From positions 1 through 33,982 of the IMG/VR virus record IMGVR_UViG_3300042154_000160: a stretch of 33,982 nucleotides of DNA. One strand, given 5' to 3'. The stretch is from a virus. Positions 1 through 7,714 of this stretch are shown here, piece by piece. The notes beneath the pieces are model-generated. The model saw nothing but the letters and a program-made list of their open reading frames with translations, was not told where the DNA came from and made no database searches. A program made the position numbers and the translations under genes. Every line of letters begins with the position of its first letter. Positions within the stretch are counted from its first letter, which is position 1.

Positions 1-256
1 CGTTCATATTCTTCCTTACCGGCCATCTCTCTGGCCTTAATTTGCATCTCGTTTTGTTGCTTTACAGTCTCAAATTCAGCTTTCATCTGCGCTATTTGCA
101 TGTCTGCCTGCGTCTTGGCCTGCTGCATTTGCATGTCAAACTCAGCACGGGCTTGCGCCATTTGCATCTCTGCTTGCAGCTTCATCTGGTCTGACTGCAC
201 TTGCGCTTGCGTCTTCATTTGCTCAGACTGCGCCAGGGCTTGCATCTTGATTTGCT
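1..256. repeat. Terminal overlap of a circular contig (copy 1)
   Basis: Bases 1-256 match 33727-33982. Bases 130-256 are identical (127 bases). Bases 1-129 differ at eight positions: 48, 57, 63, 81, 108, 111, 117 and 129. All eight fall on third codon positions of the portal reading frame and are synonymous. An exact 127-base overlap is what a de Bruijn assembler with k=127 leaves on a circular molecule; the divergent 129 bases look like a second allele of the same gene. I read this as a closed genome of about 33,726 bp, not a genuine terminal repeat. Confidence 0.85.
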
Positions 257-2021
257 CCGGATCGGGCGCTGGCTGTTGCTGAGCCGCTTGGTCTGCCTTG
301 TCTTGCAGCGCCTTCATAGCCCGTTCAACAGCCGATTCCAGCCCCCTGCCAGCCTTAAACCGGCGCACTAGAAACAGCAGCATTTCTGAGGCCATTGGCA
401 GCGTTTCAGGCGCAGAGCCTACCATTGGCATGGCCTCACGCAAGAACAGCCCAATAGCCTGAACAGCCTCTTGTGCGCCCTGTTTCTCTGCCTGCTCGTC
501 AATCTGAGCCAAGCTGTCAGCCTCGACTGCAATGTGGAAGTCGCGGATCGTGCTGTTTGACAGCATCTGGATCGCAGCTTGCAGCATTTGCGGGTCTTGA
601 CCATCTGGCGTATTCATTACGCCCGACATTTCAACAATCAGCTCAGGCGGGTAAAACTTACAGATAACTTGCGCTTTGAGCTTAAAGATGTCTGTGGCAA
701 ACCGAGCCACTTCGCCCTGGCTGCTTCTTAGTCGCAGTGAGCCAAAGTTAGCCTTGAGCTGCTGTGCGCCCAAAGTCTCTTGCGCCTTAGATGCGCCGCG
801 CAGAATATCCGAAATGCCCATGATTTCGTAGATAGACTGCTTGACTTGCTCCCGCGCCGCATACAACTCGCGCAGCGTGATGATGATCTGCGAGGTGTCC
901 ATCATGTCGATAGCACCCTTCAGTCCACCCTTCTCGCTCATTGCCGCCCAGCTTGTCACAGGGAACATCTTGTTGTCAATGCCCTCTGTAAACAGGCGAC
1001 CCAGCTCCTTAAACTCAGCGTTAAACACACCAACCACCTTGCAGGCTTTGGTCAGCATGTAGATGCGCTGCGTCAGGTTGTCTAGCTCTTGCGCTTGGTC
1101 TTCGTATTCGCAGTAGTCAGGAACAGGGATCATCGTCCCCGTGGTTGTCGTAGCAATCAGGGGTTTAGGACAAGGAAAAAAGCCTTCTAGCTCAAGCGGA
1201 TCATCACGCTCATCAAGGGACAAGGGATAACCCTTAGCAACCCAGCACACCTTAAAAGTGCGCTTGTTCCAGATTTCAAAAACCTTGGCCTTTTTCTCAA
1301 AGGTGGTCTTGACTGTCTGCTGGTTCTTGCCATCGTCATCAGTGTTCTGGTCAGTCAGGCCGACATTCTTAAACACATCGCCAAAACGCTCCACACCCTC
1401 ATCGCGGGTCATGTAGACGGCACGGGCTACCCACCAAACCTCATCCCATGTACGGGCTGGGCTGTGCAGAAAGTCGCTCCAATAAACATAATCCACAGGG
1501 CTGTGGGCAGCGTCAATCGACTCGCCCGACTCTTGAACATTGGAGACTTGCGGTTCTTCAGCTTCCCCAAGCTCGACTTCGACTTCGGGCGCTGGCTGGC
1601 CTACGATTACAGGCTCGTAACGAATCCAAACTGTGCCTCGACCTGGCAACAGCCGGTCTTGCACAGCGTTGACCATTGCGCTGTCAAAGTCGTTAAATTG
1701 GGTTGTTTCATACTCGATCACGCGCTCCAGCATGGTGGAGGCCAAGCGTCCTACAGGGTCTTGATCCATGTATCGGCGTGATACTTCAGGCTTGGCTTGC
1801 CGCCCATACAGGGCAGGCATGAGCACTTGAATGTTTGACCACAGGATGTTGAACTTCATCCTTGGCATCTCTACCGCATCGCGCTCATCGCGGTAGCGCT
1901 TGATGATCTTATGGCCTCGCCTGTCCCACTTGTCAAAGACCTTTTCAGCGTTTGCTATCTGGTCGTGCCAATACGGGCCAGGGTCTTCGCCCTCGTAAGC
2001 GCCGGTGTCTTCGTATGCCAT
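1..2021 (-). CDS. Portal protein, N-terminal part (runs off the left edge)
   Basis: The frame opens with ATG at 2021 and stays open to base 1; it continues in frame at the right end to the stop at 33441. Counted across the join at base 256/33982 the protein is about 768 residues. It begins MAYEDTGAYEGEDPGPYWHD. The large portal size and the C-terminal helical tail resemble P22-type portals, the dodecameric ring at the packaging vertex through which DNA enters and leaves the capsid. After about residue 585 it becomes a long Gln/Met/Ala/Lys-rich coiled coil, like the barrel of P22 gp1. The ATG overlaps the TGA of the upstream small gene (ATGA), and it follows TerL in the usual terminase-portal order. 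It is the longest minus-strand frame here but is cut by the contig end, so it is easily missed. Confidence 0.85.
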   Translation of the reverse strand, partial: MAYEDTGAYEGEDPGPYWHDQIANAEKVFDKWDRRGHKIIKRYRDERDAVEMPRMKFNILWSNIQVLMPALYGRQAKPEVSRRYMDQDPVGRLASTMLERVIEYETTQFNDFDSAMVNAVQDRLLPGRGTVWIRYEPVIVGQPAPEVEVELGEAEEPQVSNVQESGESIDAAHSPVDYVYWSDFLHSPARTWDEVWWVARAVYMTRDEGVERFGDVFKNVGLTDQNTDDDGKNQQTVKTTFEKKAKVFEIWNKRTFKVCWVAKGYPLSLDERDDPLELEGFFPCPKPLIATTTTGTMIPVPDYCEYEDQAQELDNLTQRIYMLTKACKVVGVFNAEFKELGRLFTEGIDNKMFPVTSWAAMSEKGGLKGAIDMMDTSQIIITLRELYAAREQVKQSIYEIMGISDILRGASKAQETLGAQQLKANFGSLRLRSSQGEVARFATDIFKLKAQVICKFYPPELIVEMSGVMNTPDGQDPQMLQAAIQMLSNSTIRDFHIAVEADSLAQIDEQAEKQGAQEAVQAIGLFLREAMPMVGSAPETLPMASEMLLFLVRRFKAGRGLESAVERAMKALQDKADQAAQQQPAPDPEQIKMQALAQSEQMKTQAQVQSDQMKLQAEMQMAQARAEFDMQMQQAKTQADMQIAQMKAEFETVKQQNEMQIKAREMAGKEEYE

Positions 2022-2299
2022 CAGAAGCCAGCAGCAAAGAAGAACGTTACATTAAGCGCAGTGCCAGCAATAGTTGCATGCAGGCTTGTGCCGACATTGG
2101 CTGGGAATGGATGGAATCCAATTGTGGGAGTGATCGTGCCACTCATTACAGTGCCGCCTGACCCGCCATCTTTAAGCACCAATGTGCCTATTGTGGTGCT
2201 GTTGACATAGAACCCAATGAGCTGGCATGGGCCTGTGGTCACTGCGCCTGTTTCGGTGATGTTTTTGTATGCACCGCATTCTGCTACTGGCTGGCTCAT
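2021..2299 (-). CDS. Small beta-rich protein between TerL and portal
   Basis: This 92-residue protein begins MSQPVAECGAYKNITETG and is rich in Gly, Thr, Val and Ile with hardly any charge, a composition typical of small all-beta virion proteins. ATG at 2299 overlaps the TerL stop (ATGA) and its own stop overlaps the portal start, so the three genes are translationally coupled. No enzyme motif is visible. Position and composition suggest a minor head, decoration or adhesin-like component; that is inference. I do not recognise a named family. Confidence 0.75.
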   Translation of the reverse strand: MSQPVAECGAYKNITETGAVTTGPCQLIGFYVNSTTIGTLVLKDGGSGGTVMSGTITPTIGFHPFPANVGTSLHATIAGTALNVTFFFAAGF

Positions 2300-3612
2300 A
2301 TTCGCTCCTGTTTGTGAGTAGTCTCAAAGTCCCACATCTCATCGAGAGTAATGGTTTGCAGGGTTTTGCCTTTAGGTGGCGCTTGGTCTTTGTTCTCTTG
2401 CCGGTAGGCCACTGCTAACATTCTAAACGCATCTGCTGGATGTGAGCACCAGTCATGACGGGGATTTTGCCTAAAAGTCTTCTTATCCTCATCATATTCC
2501 CTTTGGTACTGTCTGAGTGCCTCCAGCCCCTCATCGCAAGAAGGGTCAAAATAGCACTTGGGCAAGATCAAACGCACCGCTTGAATGCCGTCTTGAATGC
2601 CAATGTCAGGCACGATTGCCAGCTTTTCCATACCCAAGTGCGCTGCCAGTTGCTCAACAATCGATTTGCCGCCTGATGCCAGCGTCTTGGCCCTAGCGTC
2701 ATGGGGCAAATAGTGCTTGGTGTAGCGGTAGCCCTTGCCAATGACCATAATCGCAATTTCTTCAATGCTTGCGCCTGAGACTGCGTAGTAGTCCATGACC
2801 CTGATCTCGCCCCTGACCACCTGATAGAACCAGACCGCCGTGTCATCCCGATAACCCAAATCCCATGCGGTAAACACTGGCGATTCAGGATCAAAGGGTA
2901 AATCCCTAATTCGGCCTTCCGCATCAGCTAGCCGCATCTCTTGGCCGTAGTAAGCGCCCAAAATAGCAGCATCAAAGCTGCACTCATATTCTTGGTCGTA
3001 TTGGTCTTGGCTGACCTGTTCCCGTGCATCCTTCAGCTCAGAGTCAGGCAGCAGCTTGGATATTGAGGCTGGCAGGCGGGTCAAAAACCAGCCTGGCGTT
3101 GATTGGCTGACTTTGTAAATGTCATGGAACTGGTTTTTGCCTTTGGGAGTGCCGCCAAACACCGCCCAGCCTAGCCGGTCTGACAGTGTTGGCCGTATGA
3201 CATTGCCCCAAACGCTGGGTCTGAAGTCGCCATATTCGTCAAGATAAACCCCATTAAAGCCCAGCCCCCGCATGGCATCAGCGTTGTCAGCGCCAAACAG
3301 CATGATCTTTGACCCGTTGACCAGCTCTACCAGCAAGTCAGCTTCGTTGGTGTTTTTGGTGATTGGGCCTGCGTAATGCTTGAGGTAGTCCCATGCCACC
3401 CGCTTGGCCTGACTACGGAACGGGGCAATGTAGGCGTATTGAGCCATCCTGTTGCCTTCAGTAATTGCCCGTTTGATGATGTCGTTGATGGCTGCGACTG
3501 TCTTGCCAGCCCTTCGGTGAGCCACTAAACAGGCCCATCGCTCCGTTCTATGGTGGAACGGCATGAATGCGTCCCGTGGGCTGTAAGGAAGGACTACTTC
3601 CCGTTTGCCCAT
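2296..3612 (-). CDS. terL: Terminase large subunit (ATPase-nuclease)
   Basis: The 438-residue DNA packaging motor pumps genomic DNA into the prohead through the portal and cuts concatemers. Visible motifs in order: Walker A HRRAGKT (32-38), Walker B GVYLDEYG (121-128) with the catalytic Glu after Asp, the coupling-type segment GGTPKGKN (153-160), then the RNase H-like nuclease with first Asp in FTAWDLGYRDD (near 251), PHDA (303-306) and HPADAFR (391-397). The length is normal for the family. ATG at 3612 overlaps the TerS end by 19 bases; the stop overlaps the next start. The packaging type (headful or cos) cannot be decided from the sequence alone. Confidence 0.95.
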   Translation of the reverse strand: MGKREVVLPYSPRDAFMPFHHRTERWACLVAHRRAGKTVAAINDIIKRAITEGNRMAQYAYIAPFRSQAKRVAWDYLKHYAGPITKNTNEADLLVELVNGSKIMLFGADNADAMRGLGFNGVYLDEYGDFRPSVWGNVIRPTLSDRLGWAVFGGTPKGKNQFHDIYKVSQSTPGWFLTRLPASISKLLPDSELKDAREQVSQDQYDQEYECSFDAAILGAYYGQEMRLADAEGRIRDLPFDPESPVFTAWDLGYRDDTAVWFYQVVRGEIRVMDYYAVSGASIEEIAIMVIGKGYRYTKHYLPHDARAKTLASGGKSIVEQLAAHLGMEKLAIVPDIGIQDGIQAVRLILPKCYFDPSCDEGLEALRQYQREYDEDKKTFRQNPRHDWCSHPADAFRMLAVAYRQENKDQAPPKGKTLQTITLDEMWDFETTHKQERI

Positions 3613-3914
3613 GTGACCACCATTTCAATTGGGCCGTCATCTGCGCCAGTGTGCTCTGTCCTTGCCAGCTTAGGGACATGGTACTCAATCACAGACTGAA
3701 ACAGCTCAAAAGCCTTGGCTGGGTTTGGCTTAACATCATTGGCTGGATCGCCGTTAGCGACTGCATCAAGCCATTGGGCTAGTCTAGGTGCGTTATCGTC
3801 AACAAACAGCGCTATGGCCTCTCTAGCCTGTGCTGTGACCTTGTTTGGCGTTCCCGCTACTCGCCCACCGGCTTTTTTCCTACTATTGGCTACTTTAGTT
3901 ATGTCTGTAGTCAT
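3594..3914 (-). CDS. terS: Terminase small subunit-like protein
   Basis: This 106-residue protein lies immediately upstream of TerL and overlaps it by 19 bases. The N-terminus is basic and Gly-rich (SRKKAGGRVAGTPNK), followed by predicted helices (AREAIALFVDDNAPRLAQWL, AFELFQSVIEYHVPKLAR) and a short tail. The basic start plus helical body and the position match small terminases, which recognise the packaging site and load TerL. The ATG at 3914 overlaps the stop of the ADP-ribosyltransferase gene (ATGA). The assignment rests on position and composition more than on a diagnostic motif. Confidence 0.75.
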   Translation of the reverse strand: MTTDITKVANSRKKAGGRVAGTPNKVTAQAREAIALFVDDNAPRLAQWLDAVANGDPANDVKPNPAKAFELFQSVIEYHVPKLARTEHTGADDGPIEMVVTWANGK

Positions 3915-5215
3915 TTGGCACTCTTTTCTGCATTGCGCTCCAGAATTGTTAAGTTCTTTTCCTCGCCAGGGAAAGTAACAAAGTTGCGTGTGCCTCTGCC
4001 CTCGGCGCGTGATGCTTCGTCAAGGTACTTGATTCCAGGGATGCCAGCTTGACGCAATGCCTCAGACACTTGGGCAGCAGAAGTCGGTGAATTGCCACCA
4101 AGATAGCCAATGACCCTGCCAGCACCACCCTCAGCCTCACCAAACTCTGCAATCCGATCCAGCCATTTTTTTCTAAAATTCTCTGGCGTTGCACCCTTTA
4201 CTTGCAATCCAATTGGCACACCATCAGGTGAAACATAGGACATAAAACCACCTTCAGGCGCAACTCGCAACTTCAATCCCATTGCCTCTGGAGTCAATGC
4301 CTTCATTATTTCTGGCTGCTTACTCAGTGGCTTATCGTAATCTAGCATCTTAGGAATCATTGCATCTGGTAGGTCTACTTTGTAAAGGCTGCCTTCATTC
4401 ATTGATCCTTTGTTTCCAATGCTTTTTAAGAATTCTGACGCAGATTTACGGCGTGAGGCTATTGCATCTGCTGCTAATCCAAAATCACCATTGTTATTTT
4501 TAAGCGCGTGTAACATCACATCAACATCACCTCTGTCAAAGCCATAATCAATTAACTTTGCTTTGTTTATGACAGTGCCATTAGGACTAAGAAATGTATT
4601 TTTTGACAATGTTTTTGCATAACCACCAGCCACTGCTGGATTTTCAGCCGTATAAATTCCAAACCCATAAGCCTGCGCTCCCTCACCAGTGCCAATTTTG
4701 GACGCATCAAACTCGCCAAGTGGGTTGCGCTCTGTTGGCGGCAATGTGTGTGGTGTGCCGTGGTAGACATCAAGGGTGGGCATCAAACCGCGCCGCATCA
4801 GGAAATCTTCAGCCATGTTTGAGGCTGTCGGACCAAGCGCTTGAACCCCTGCTTTTGCCGCCCTAACTGCTGGCGCTGGGTTTAACGGGACAAACGATGC
4901 CGCTTGGCCTGCTACTTCACCAGCTTTGGATGTTGGCTTCAATGGCAGCGTTTTAAGGAATTGCTCTGTATCAGGGTACTTGTCTTGGCCCATCACGCCC
5001 TGCATGGCTAATTGAACAGCCCTAACAGGCGTAAAAGCGCTGGGTTGGTTAACAACATCGCCAAACATCCCCAACAGGCCAGCCGTGCGCCCTCGCATCA
5101 CATCTACGGGCAAATTGGCAGCGTCTTGCGGGTTGCCGGTGTTGCCCCTGAAAGCCTTGGGGTACATGCCAAACGCTGGGCTTAACGCTTGGGCAAGTTC
5201 TTGCTCCGTTGCCAT
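3911..5215 (-). CDS. Putative virion protein with ADP-ribosyltransferase (ART-PolyVal-like) domain
   Basis: The 434-residue protein has two parts. Residues 1-145 are Ala/Gly/Pro-rich like phage internal virion proteins and start MATEQELAQALSP, nearly the same start as the neighbouring 252-aa protein. Residues about 148-430 look like the ADP-ribosyltransferase domain known from polyvalent and phage proteins: YHGT (151-154) supplies the conserved His, GFGIYTAENPAVAGGYA (184-200) the Tyr strand, and GIKYLDEAS (394-402) sits where the third acidic motif is expected. Such enzymes transfer ADP-ribose from NAD+ to a target. The middle of the domain (about 4200-4650) is visibly A/T-richer than its flanks, which suggests a swapped-in module. 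It lies between another virion-type gene and TerS. Delivery with the genome, as for T4 Alt, is inference. Confidence 0.75.
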   Translation of the reverse strand: MATEQELAQALSPAFGMYPKAFRGNTGNPQDAANLPVDVMRGRTAGLLGMFGDVVNQPSAFTPVRAVQLAMQGVMGQDKYPDTEQFLKTLPLKPTSKAGEVAGQAASFVPLNPAPAVRAAKAGVQALGPTASNMAEDFLMRRGLMPTLDVYHGTPHTLPPTERNPLGEFDASKIGTGEGAQAYGFGIYTAENPAVAGGYAKTLSKNTFLSPNGTVINKAKLIDYGFDRGDVDVMLHALKNNNGDFGLAADAIASRRKSASEFLKSIGNKGSMNEGSLYKVDLPDAMIPKMLDYDKPLSKQPEIMKALTPEAMGLKLRVAPEGGFMSYVSPDGVPIGLQVKGATPENFRKKWLDRIAEFGEAEGGAGRVIGYLGGNSPTSAAQVSEALRQAGIPGIKYLDEASRAEGRGTRNFVTFPGEEKNLTILERNAEKSAK

Positions 5216-5216
5216 T

Positions 5217-5975
5217 TCAACTCCTTGGCGTGTATTTGCCTGCGTTAATCTTGCCTAACATGCCTTCGCCGTATTTTCTGACTGCTGCTTTTTTAATGAC
5301 AAATTCACCGCCCTGTAAAGCGCCATAGCCATCATCTGGGCCTTGTGGGTCTGGGCCAGTAAGCTGGTTTTTGTTAACCCTGCCGCCCTTAGCGTATTGC
5401 CCTTCACCAAAGCTGCTGCTACCAGCGCTATCACTGTAGCCACCATAACCGCCGCCGTCTCCACCAGTGTTTTGGTCTGCAACACTTTGGGCTTGCGCTG
5501 CTGATGTATCTGCGTTAAGCGCATCCTGCATTGATTGCATAGACTGAGCGTTTTGGGCTGGCGCGTTCATGTCGGCAATTTCACTGGCACGGAAACCCTC
5601 TTTTGCACCTTGGTAGGCTGTCGGGTCTACACCCCTAGAGACTAAACCTTGTTCACTGACAAAGTTGGGAGCAGCTAAATTTTGGATCTGCCCCATTGAT
5701 GTTAGGCCAAACGCTTGCTGACCCAATTGAGTTATGCCTGCCATTGTGGGGTTTGCAGCGTAATAACCCGCCTTGTCTGCATTGGAAAGAGCCGACCAGC
5801 CTGGGTTTGGATCAGCATACCCGCCGCCGCCTTCTGGTGTTTCAGGCAAACCATAGCTAATTAACTTTGTGGTGTTGCCAAGCAAAGACGGCTGGCTTTG
5901 ACCCATAGGCAAGTTTTTTAAATAGCTTGGATCGTATGGGTTTAACGCTAATGCAAGTTGTTGTTCAGTCGCCAT
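5217..5975 (-). CDS. Probable minor virion protein with C-terminal GGEFVIKK motif
   Basis: The 252-residue protein begins MATEQQLALALNP, sharing 10 of its first 13 residues with the next gene. The middle is Ala/Gln/Ser/Gly-rich with a Gly-Ser-Tyr stretch near 170-195. The C-terminus carries AKGGRVNKNQLTGPDPQGPDDGYGALQ in pieces, then GGEFVIKKAAVRKYGEGML; this type of ending recurs in phage structural and internal proteins of unknown role. No catalytic motif is present. The stop is one base before the ATG of the ART gene, and the start overlaps the glycosyltransferase end by 11 bases. A role in the virion or in DNA ejection is likely but inferred. Confidence 0.7.
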   Translation of the reverse strand: MATEQQLALALNPYDPSYLKNLPMGQSQPSLLGNTTKLISYGLPETPEGGGGYADPNPGWSALSNADKAGYYAANPTMAGITQLGQQAFGLTSMGQIQNLAAPNFVSEQGLVSRGVDPTAYQGAKEGFRASEIADMNAPAQNAQSMQSMQDALNADTSAAQAQSVADQNTGGDGGGYGGYSDSAGSSSFGEGQYAKGGRVNKNQLTGPDPQGPDDGYGALQGGEFVIKKAAVRKYGEGMLGKINAGKYTPRS

Positions 5976-6645
5976 CTTGCTCTTTCATGTTGATGAGGCC
6001 GTTTAGCATTCTGCTTTTAGTGCTGTGCCAAGGCTTGCTGTGGTCGCAGTCTTTGTAGTGGAAAAACTCCGGTATGCCCAGAGTGTAGTGCGCTATCTTG
6101 GCATTGGGGTTGTCTTGCTCACCCACCAGCACATTCCATTGTTTAGGCAGCTCACCAATTAGGGAGTCGGGCAGCCAGGTAAACCGATGCAAGTCACTGC
6201 CGCTGTGGTCATCAATGTAGTCTGGGGTTAACACATTGTTCCGAGGATGCTCACAATTCCACAGGATCAGGCTTGACCAGTTCTTTCTAGGGTAGTCCTC
6301 GTTCTTGGCCTCCATAGGCGTGTTAATGTACTTTTTGGGGTGCTTGGTCTTGTAGTCGTGTTTAACGACCTGTACGGCTTTTGTGGGGTCAAATAGCTTG
6401 TTCAGCTCATCTATGTCGCCCAGCATCAGCATATCTGAGGCATCCATGAAGATTGCCTTGCCCTTAAACCCTGTGAAGTACGGAACTAAGAATCTTTGAT
6501 AAATGAAGGCGTTTGTGCCGTCCCGCTGTTTGCCGTAGAAAGGCGTGATCGCTACTGGCTCTTTGGTTCGTTCAATCAGGCTTTGACAAAACACATGAAA
6601 GCCAACAGCCTCCCTTGGGTCGTAGCCTGCAAAGATGCGGATCAT
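5965..6645 (-). CDS. GT8-like glycosyltransferase
   Basis: The 226-residue protein begins MIRIFAGYDPREAVGFHVF, the opening beta strand and loop of a GT-A nucleotide-sugar fold. FIYQRFLVPYFTGFKGKAIFMDASDMLML (residues 48-76, read in two parts) ends with the DxD-like metal-binding segment DASD at 68-71, as in GT8-type enzymes that transfer a hexose from a UDP-sugar. Later IAHYTLGIPEFFHYKDCDHSKPW resembles the C-terminal His-containing GT8 end. ATG at 6645 overlaps the upstream stop (ATGA). The acceptor is unknown: a virion protein, modified DNA or host glycan are all possible. The phage carries two further glycan-type genes at 26539-29332. Confidence 0.8.
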   Translation of the reverse strand: MIRIFAGYDPREAVGFHVFCQSLIERTKEPVAITPFYGKQRDGTNAFIYQRFLVPYFTGFKGKAIFMDASDMLMLGDIDELNKLFDPTKAVQVVKHDYKTKHPKKYINTPMEAKNEDYPRKNWSSLILWNCEHPRNNVLTPDYIDDHSGSDLHRFTWLPDSLIGELPKQWNVLVGEQDNPNAKIAHYTLGIPEFFHYKDCDHSKPWHSTKSRMLNGLINMKEQDGD

Positions 6646-7007
6646 TTCAGTGTTAACTTGTACAGTGTCGAGTCGATCAGCGCAGCGATCTCATCAATGA
6701 TGTTCTGTAGCTGGCTGTCATCTGGCATTGCTTTTCTGTTTTTCTCTACATAGTCGCAAATGCTCTCAAGGTAGCGCACAGGGTCTTTAGCGTTGTGGAA
6801 GTTCTCTGGGAAAGTCTTGATCTTCTGGTACGCCCCAGAGTAAGCCTCTGCAAAGTTGTCCACCAGCTCAATGATTTCTGTGTAGTAGCCACCTAAAGCC
6901 ATGTGAACAGCAAAGGAGTCTGTGGATAAGTGCATGAAATGTGTGACTGTCCCACTGTGCAGCAGAGTGGAAATGAAGTCAGCAACATCTTTATCTTGAG
7001 CAGCCAT
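6642..7007 (-). CDS. DUF5856-like helical phage protein
   Basis: I place the start at ATG 7007 because AGGAG at 7020-7016 sits 8 bases upstream; a longer frame from 7082 has no such site and would run into the structured gap. The 121-residue protein begins MAAQDKDVADFISTLLHSGT and has VTHFMHLSTDSFAVHMALGGYY and IIELVDNFAEAYSGAYQKI, a spacing of His and acidic residues along helices that resembles the DUF5856 phage family and loosely Dps/ferritin-like bundles. Its function is unknown. The stop overlaps the glycosyltransferase start. It is the first gene after the non-coding gap, so it may start a transcript or be controlled by the upstream RNA structure. Confidence 0.7.
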   Translation of the reverse strand: MAAQDKDVADFISTLLHSGTVTHFMHLSTDSFAVHMALGGYYTEIIELVDNFAEAYSGAYQKIKTFPENFHNAKDPVRYLESICDYVEKNRKAMPDDSQLQNIIDEIAALIDSTLYKLTLK

Positions 7008-7082
7008 GATGAATTCTCCTTGTTTTATTTTAGCATTTCCCATAGGACAAGCCAAGCGGATGATATCCCCGACTTCAGCCAT

Positions 7083-7402
7083 CTTATTCAGACTACTGCA
7101 CCCATAAGGTCTAGGTTAGATTTCCAGAGCGCCCTCATATCGTTGGGCTAGCCGTCACATCACCACGTTTGCTCTGTTCCTGTGATACCCCTAGCAAGTT
7201 CACGCGCTGGCTTGTCAGTAAGCGCATCGCTTCACTCGATAGCCACCGCGACATGGGTGCATTGTTTCGTCATCAGCAATCGGCACTGGACGCAGAAAAG
7301 CCACTTTCTACTGCGTTCTGATGCGGCAACATCAGCCCCTTACGGGTAACGCATGAGAAAGTGGCCTCATGGTGTCCGGTGTTGCCGCACTTGACAAGAG
7401 CA
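7083..7402 (-). ncRNA. Candidate large structured non-coding RNA
   Basis: This is the only gene-free stretch of about 300 bases in the genome. It holds perfect inverted repeats: 7300-7309 with 7356-7365 (10 bp), nested 7312-7317 with 7348-7353, hairpin 7318-7323 with 7330-7335, and 7337-7339 with 7344-7346 whose minus-strand loop is GTAA, a GNRA tetraloop. The apical loop region 7322-7331 is also perfectly complementary over 10 bases to 7380-7389, allowing a pseudoknot or an alternative fold. Further in, 7097-7105 pairs with 7253-7261 (9 bp) around a nested 7208-7212/7241-7245 and 7226-7229/7237-7240 stem. The GNRA loop and the direction of the neighbours favour the minus strand. The family is unknown to me. 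Confidence 0.65.
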
Positions 7403-7714
7403 TCATACATCAGCCGGTAAAGGAATGTCAACAGGCCAAACAGATCGCAAAGAATTAACAGTCTTGCTGTGGGCTTTCTGCCACTTTTCCATTCTTTCTT
7501 CTTTGCTTAACTTTGATCCTTGGTCAATCTCATAGTGGCATCTAAGGCACAGGGCAGCGACCAGGTTGTCATCAGCCTTAATGCCCCTGCCTTTGTGACC
7601 GCCCCAATTGGTGTGGGCAGCTTGCACCATCTCACCAGACCCGCAAGATTGGCAGTCCAGACCGACCACCAGCTTTAGCAGCTTCTTGCTTCTGATGTAC
7701 TTGTGCTTTATCAC
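7403..7714 (-). CDS. HNH nuclease of YbcO/Ref-like type
   Basis: The 103-residue protein has a zinc-finger HNH core: CQSCGSG (first Cys pair), VQAAHTNWGGHKGRGIKADD (catalytic His region) and NLVAALCLRCHYEIDQGSK (second Cys pair with His). This arrangement is that of small phage recombination nucleases such as YbcO and Ref. The start is GTG at 7714, overlapping the upstream TGA (GTGA). Sitting in the same operon as RusA, it probably processes recombination intermediates. The structured gap begins directly after its stop. Confidence 0.8.
   Translation of the reverse strand: MIKHKYIRSKKLLKLVVGLDCQSCGSGEMVQAAHTNWGGHKGRGIKADDNLVAALCLRCHYEIDQGSKLSKEERMEKWQKAHSKTVNSLRSVWPVDIPLPADV

Noticed and set aside
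1-256. Genuine direct terminal repeats as in T7
   Set aside because: True terminal repeats are identical; these differ at eight synonymous sites, and the exact part is 127 bases, a typical assembly k-mer.
2568-2924. A 118-codon frame within terL
   Set aside because: Same strand but another frame of a gene with intact terminase motifs.
7135-7254. A 39-codon minus-strand frame (MSRWLSSEAMRLLTSQRVNL...) inside the structured gap
   Set aside because: No convincing Shine-Dalgarno, and it lies between the arms of the 9-bp stem; RNA structure explains the sequence better.
7083-7402. tRNA gene in the gap
   Set aside because: No cloverleaf with a T-arm GTTC and a matching acceptor stem was found on either strand.
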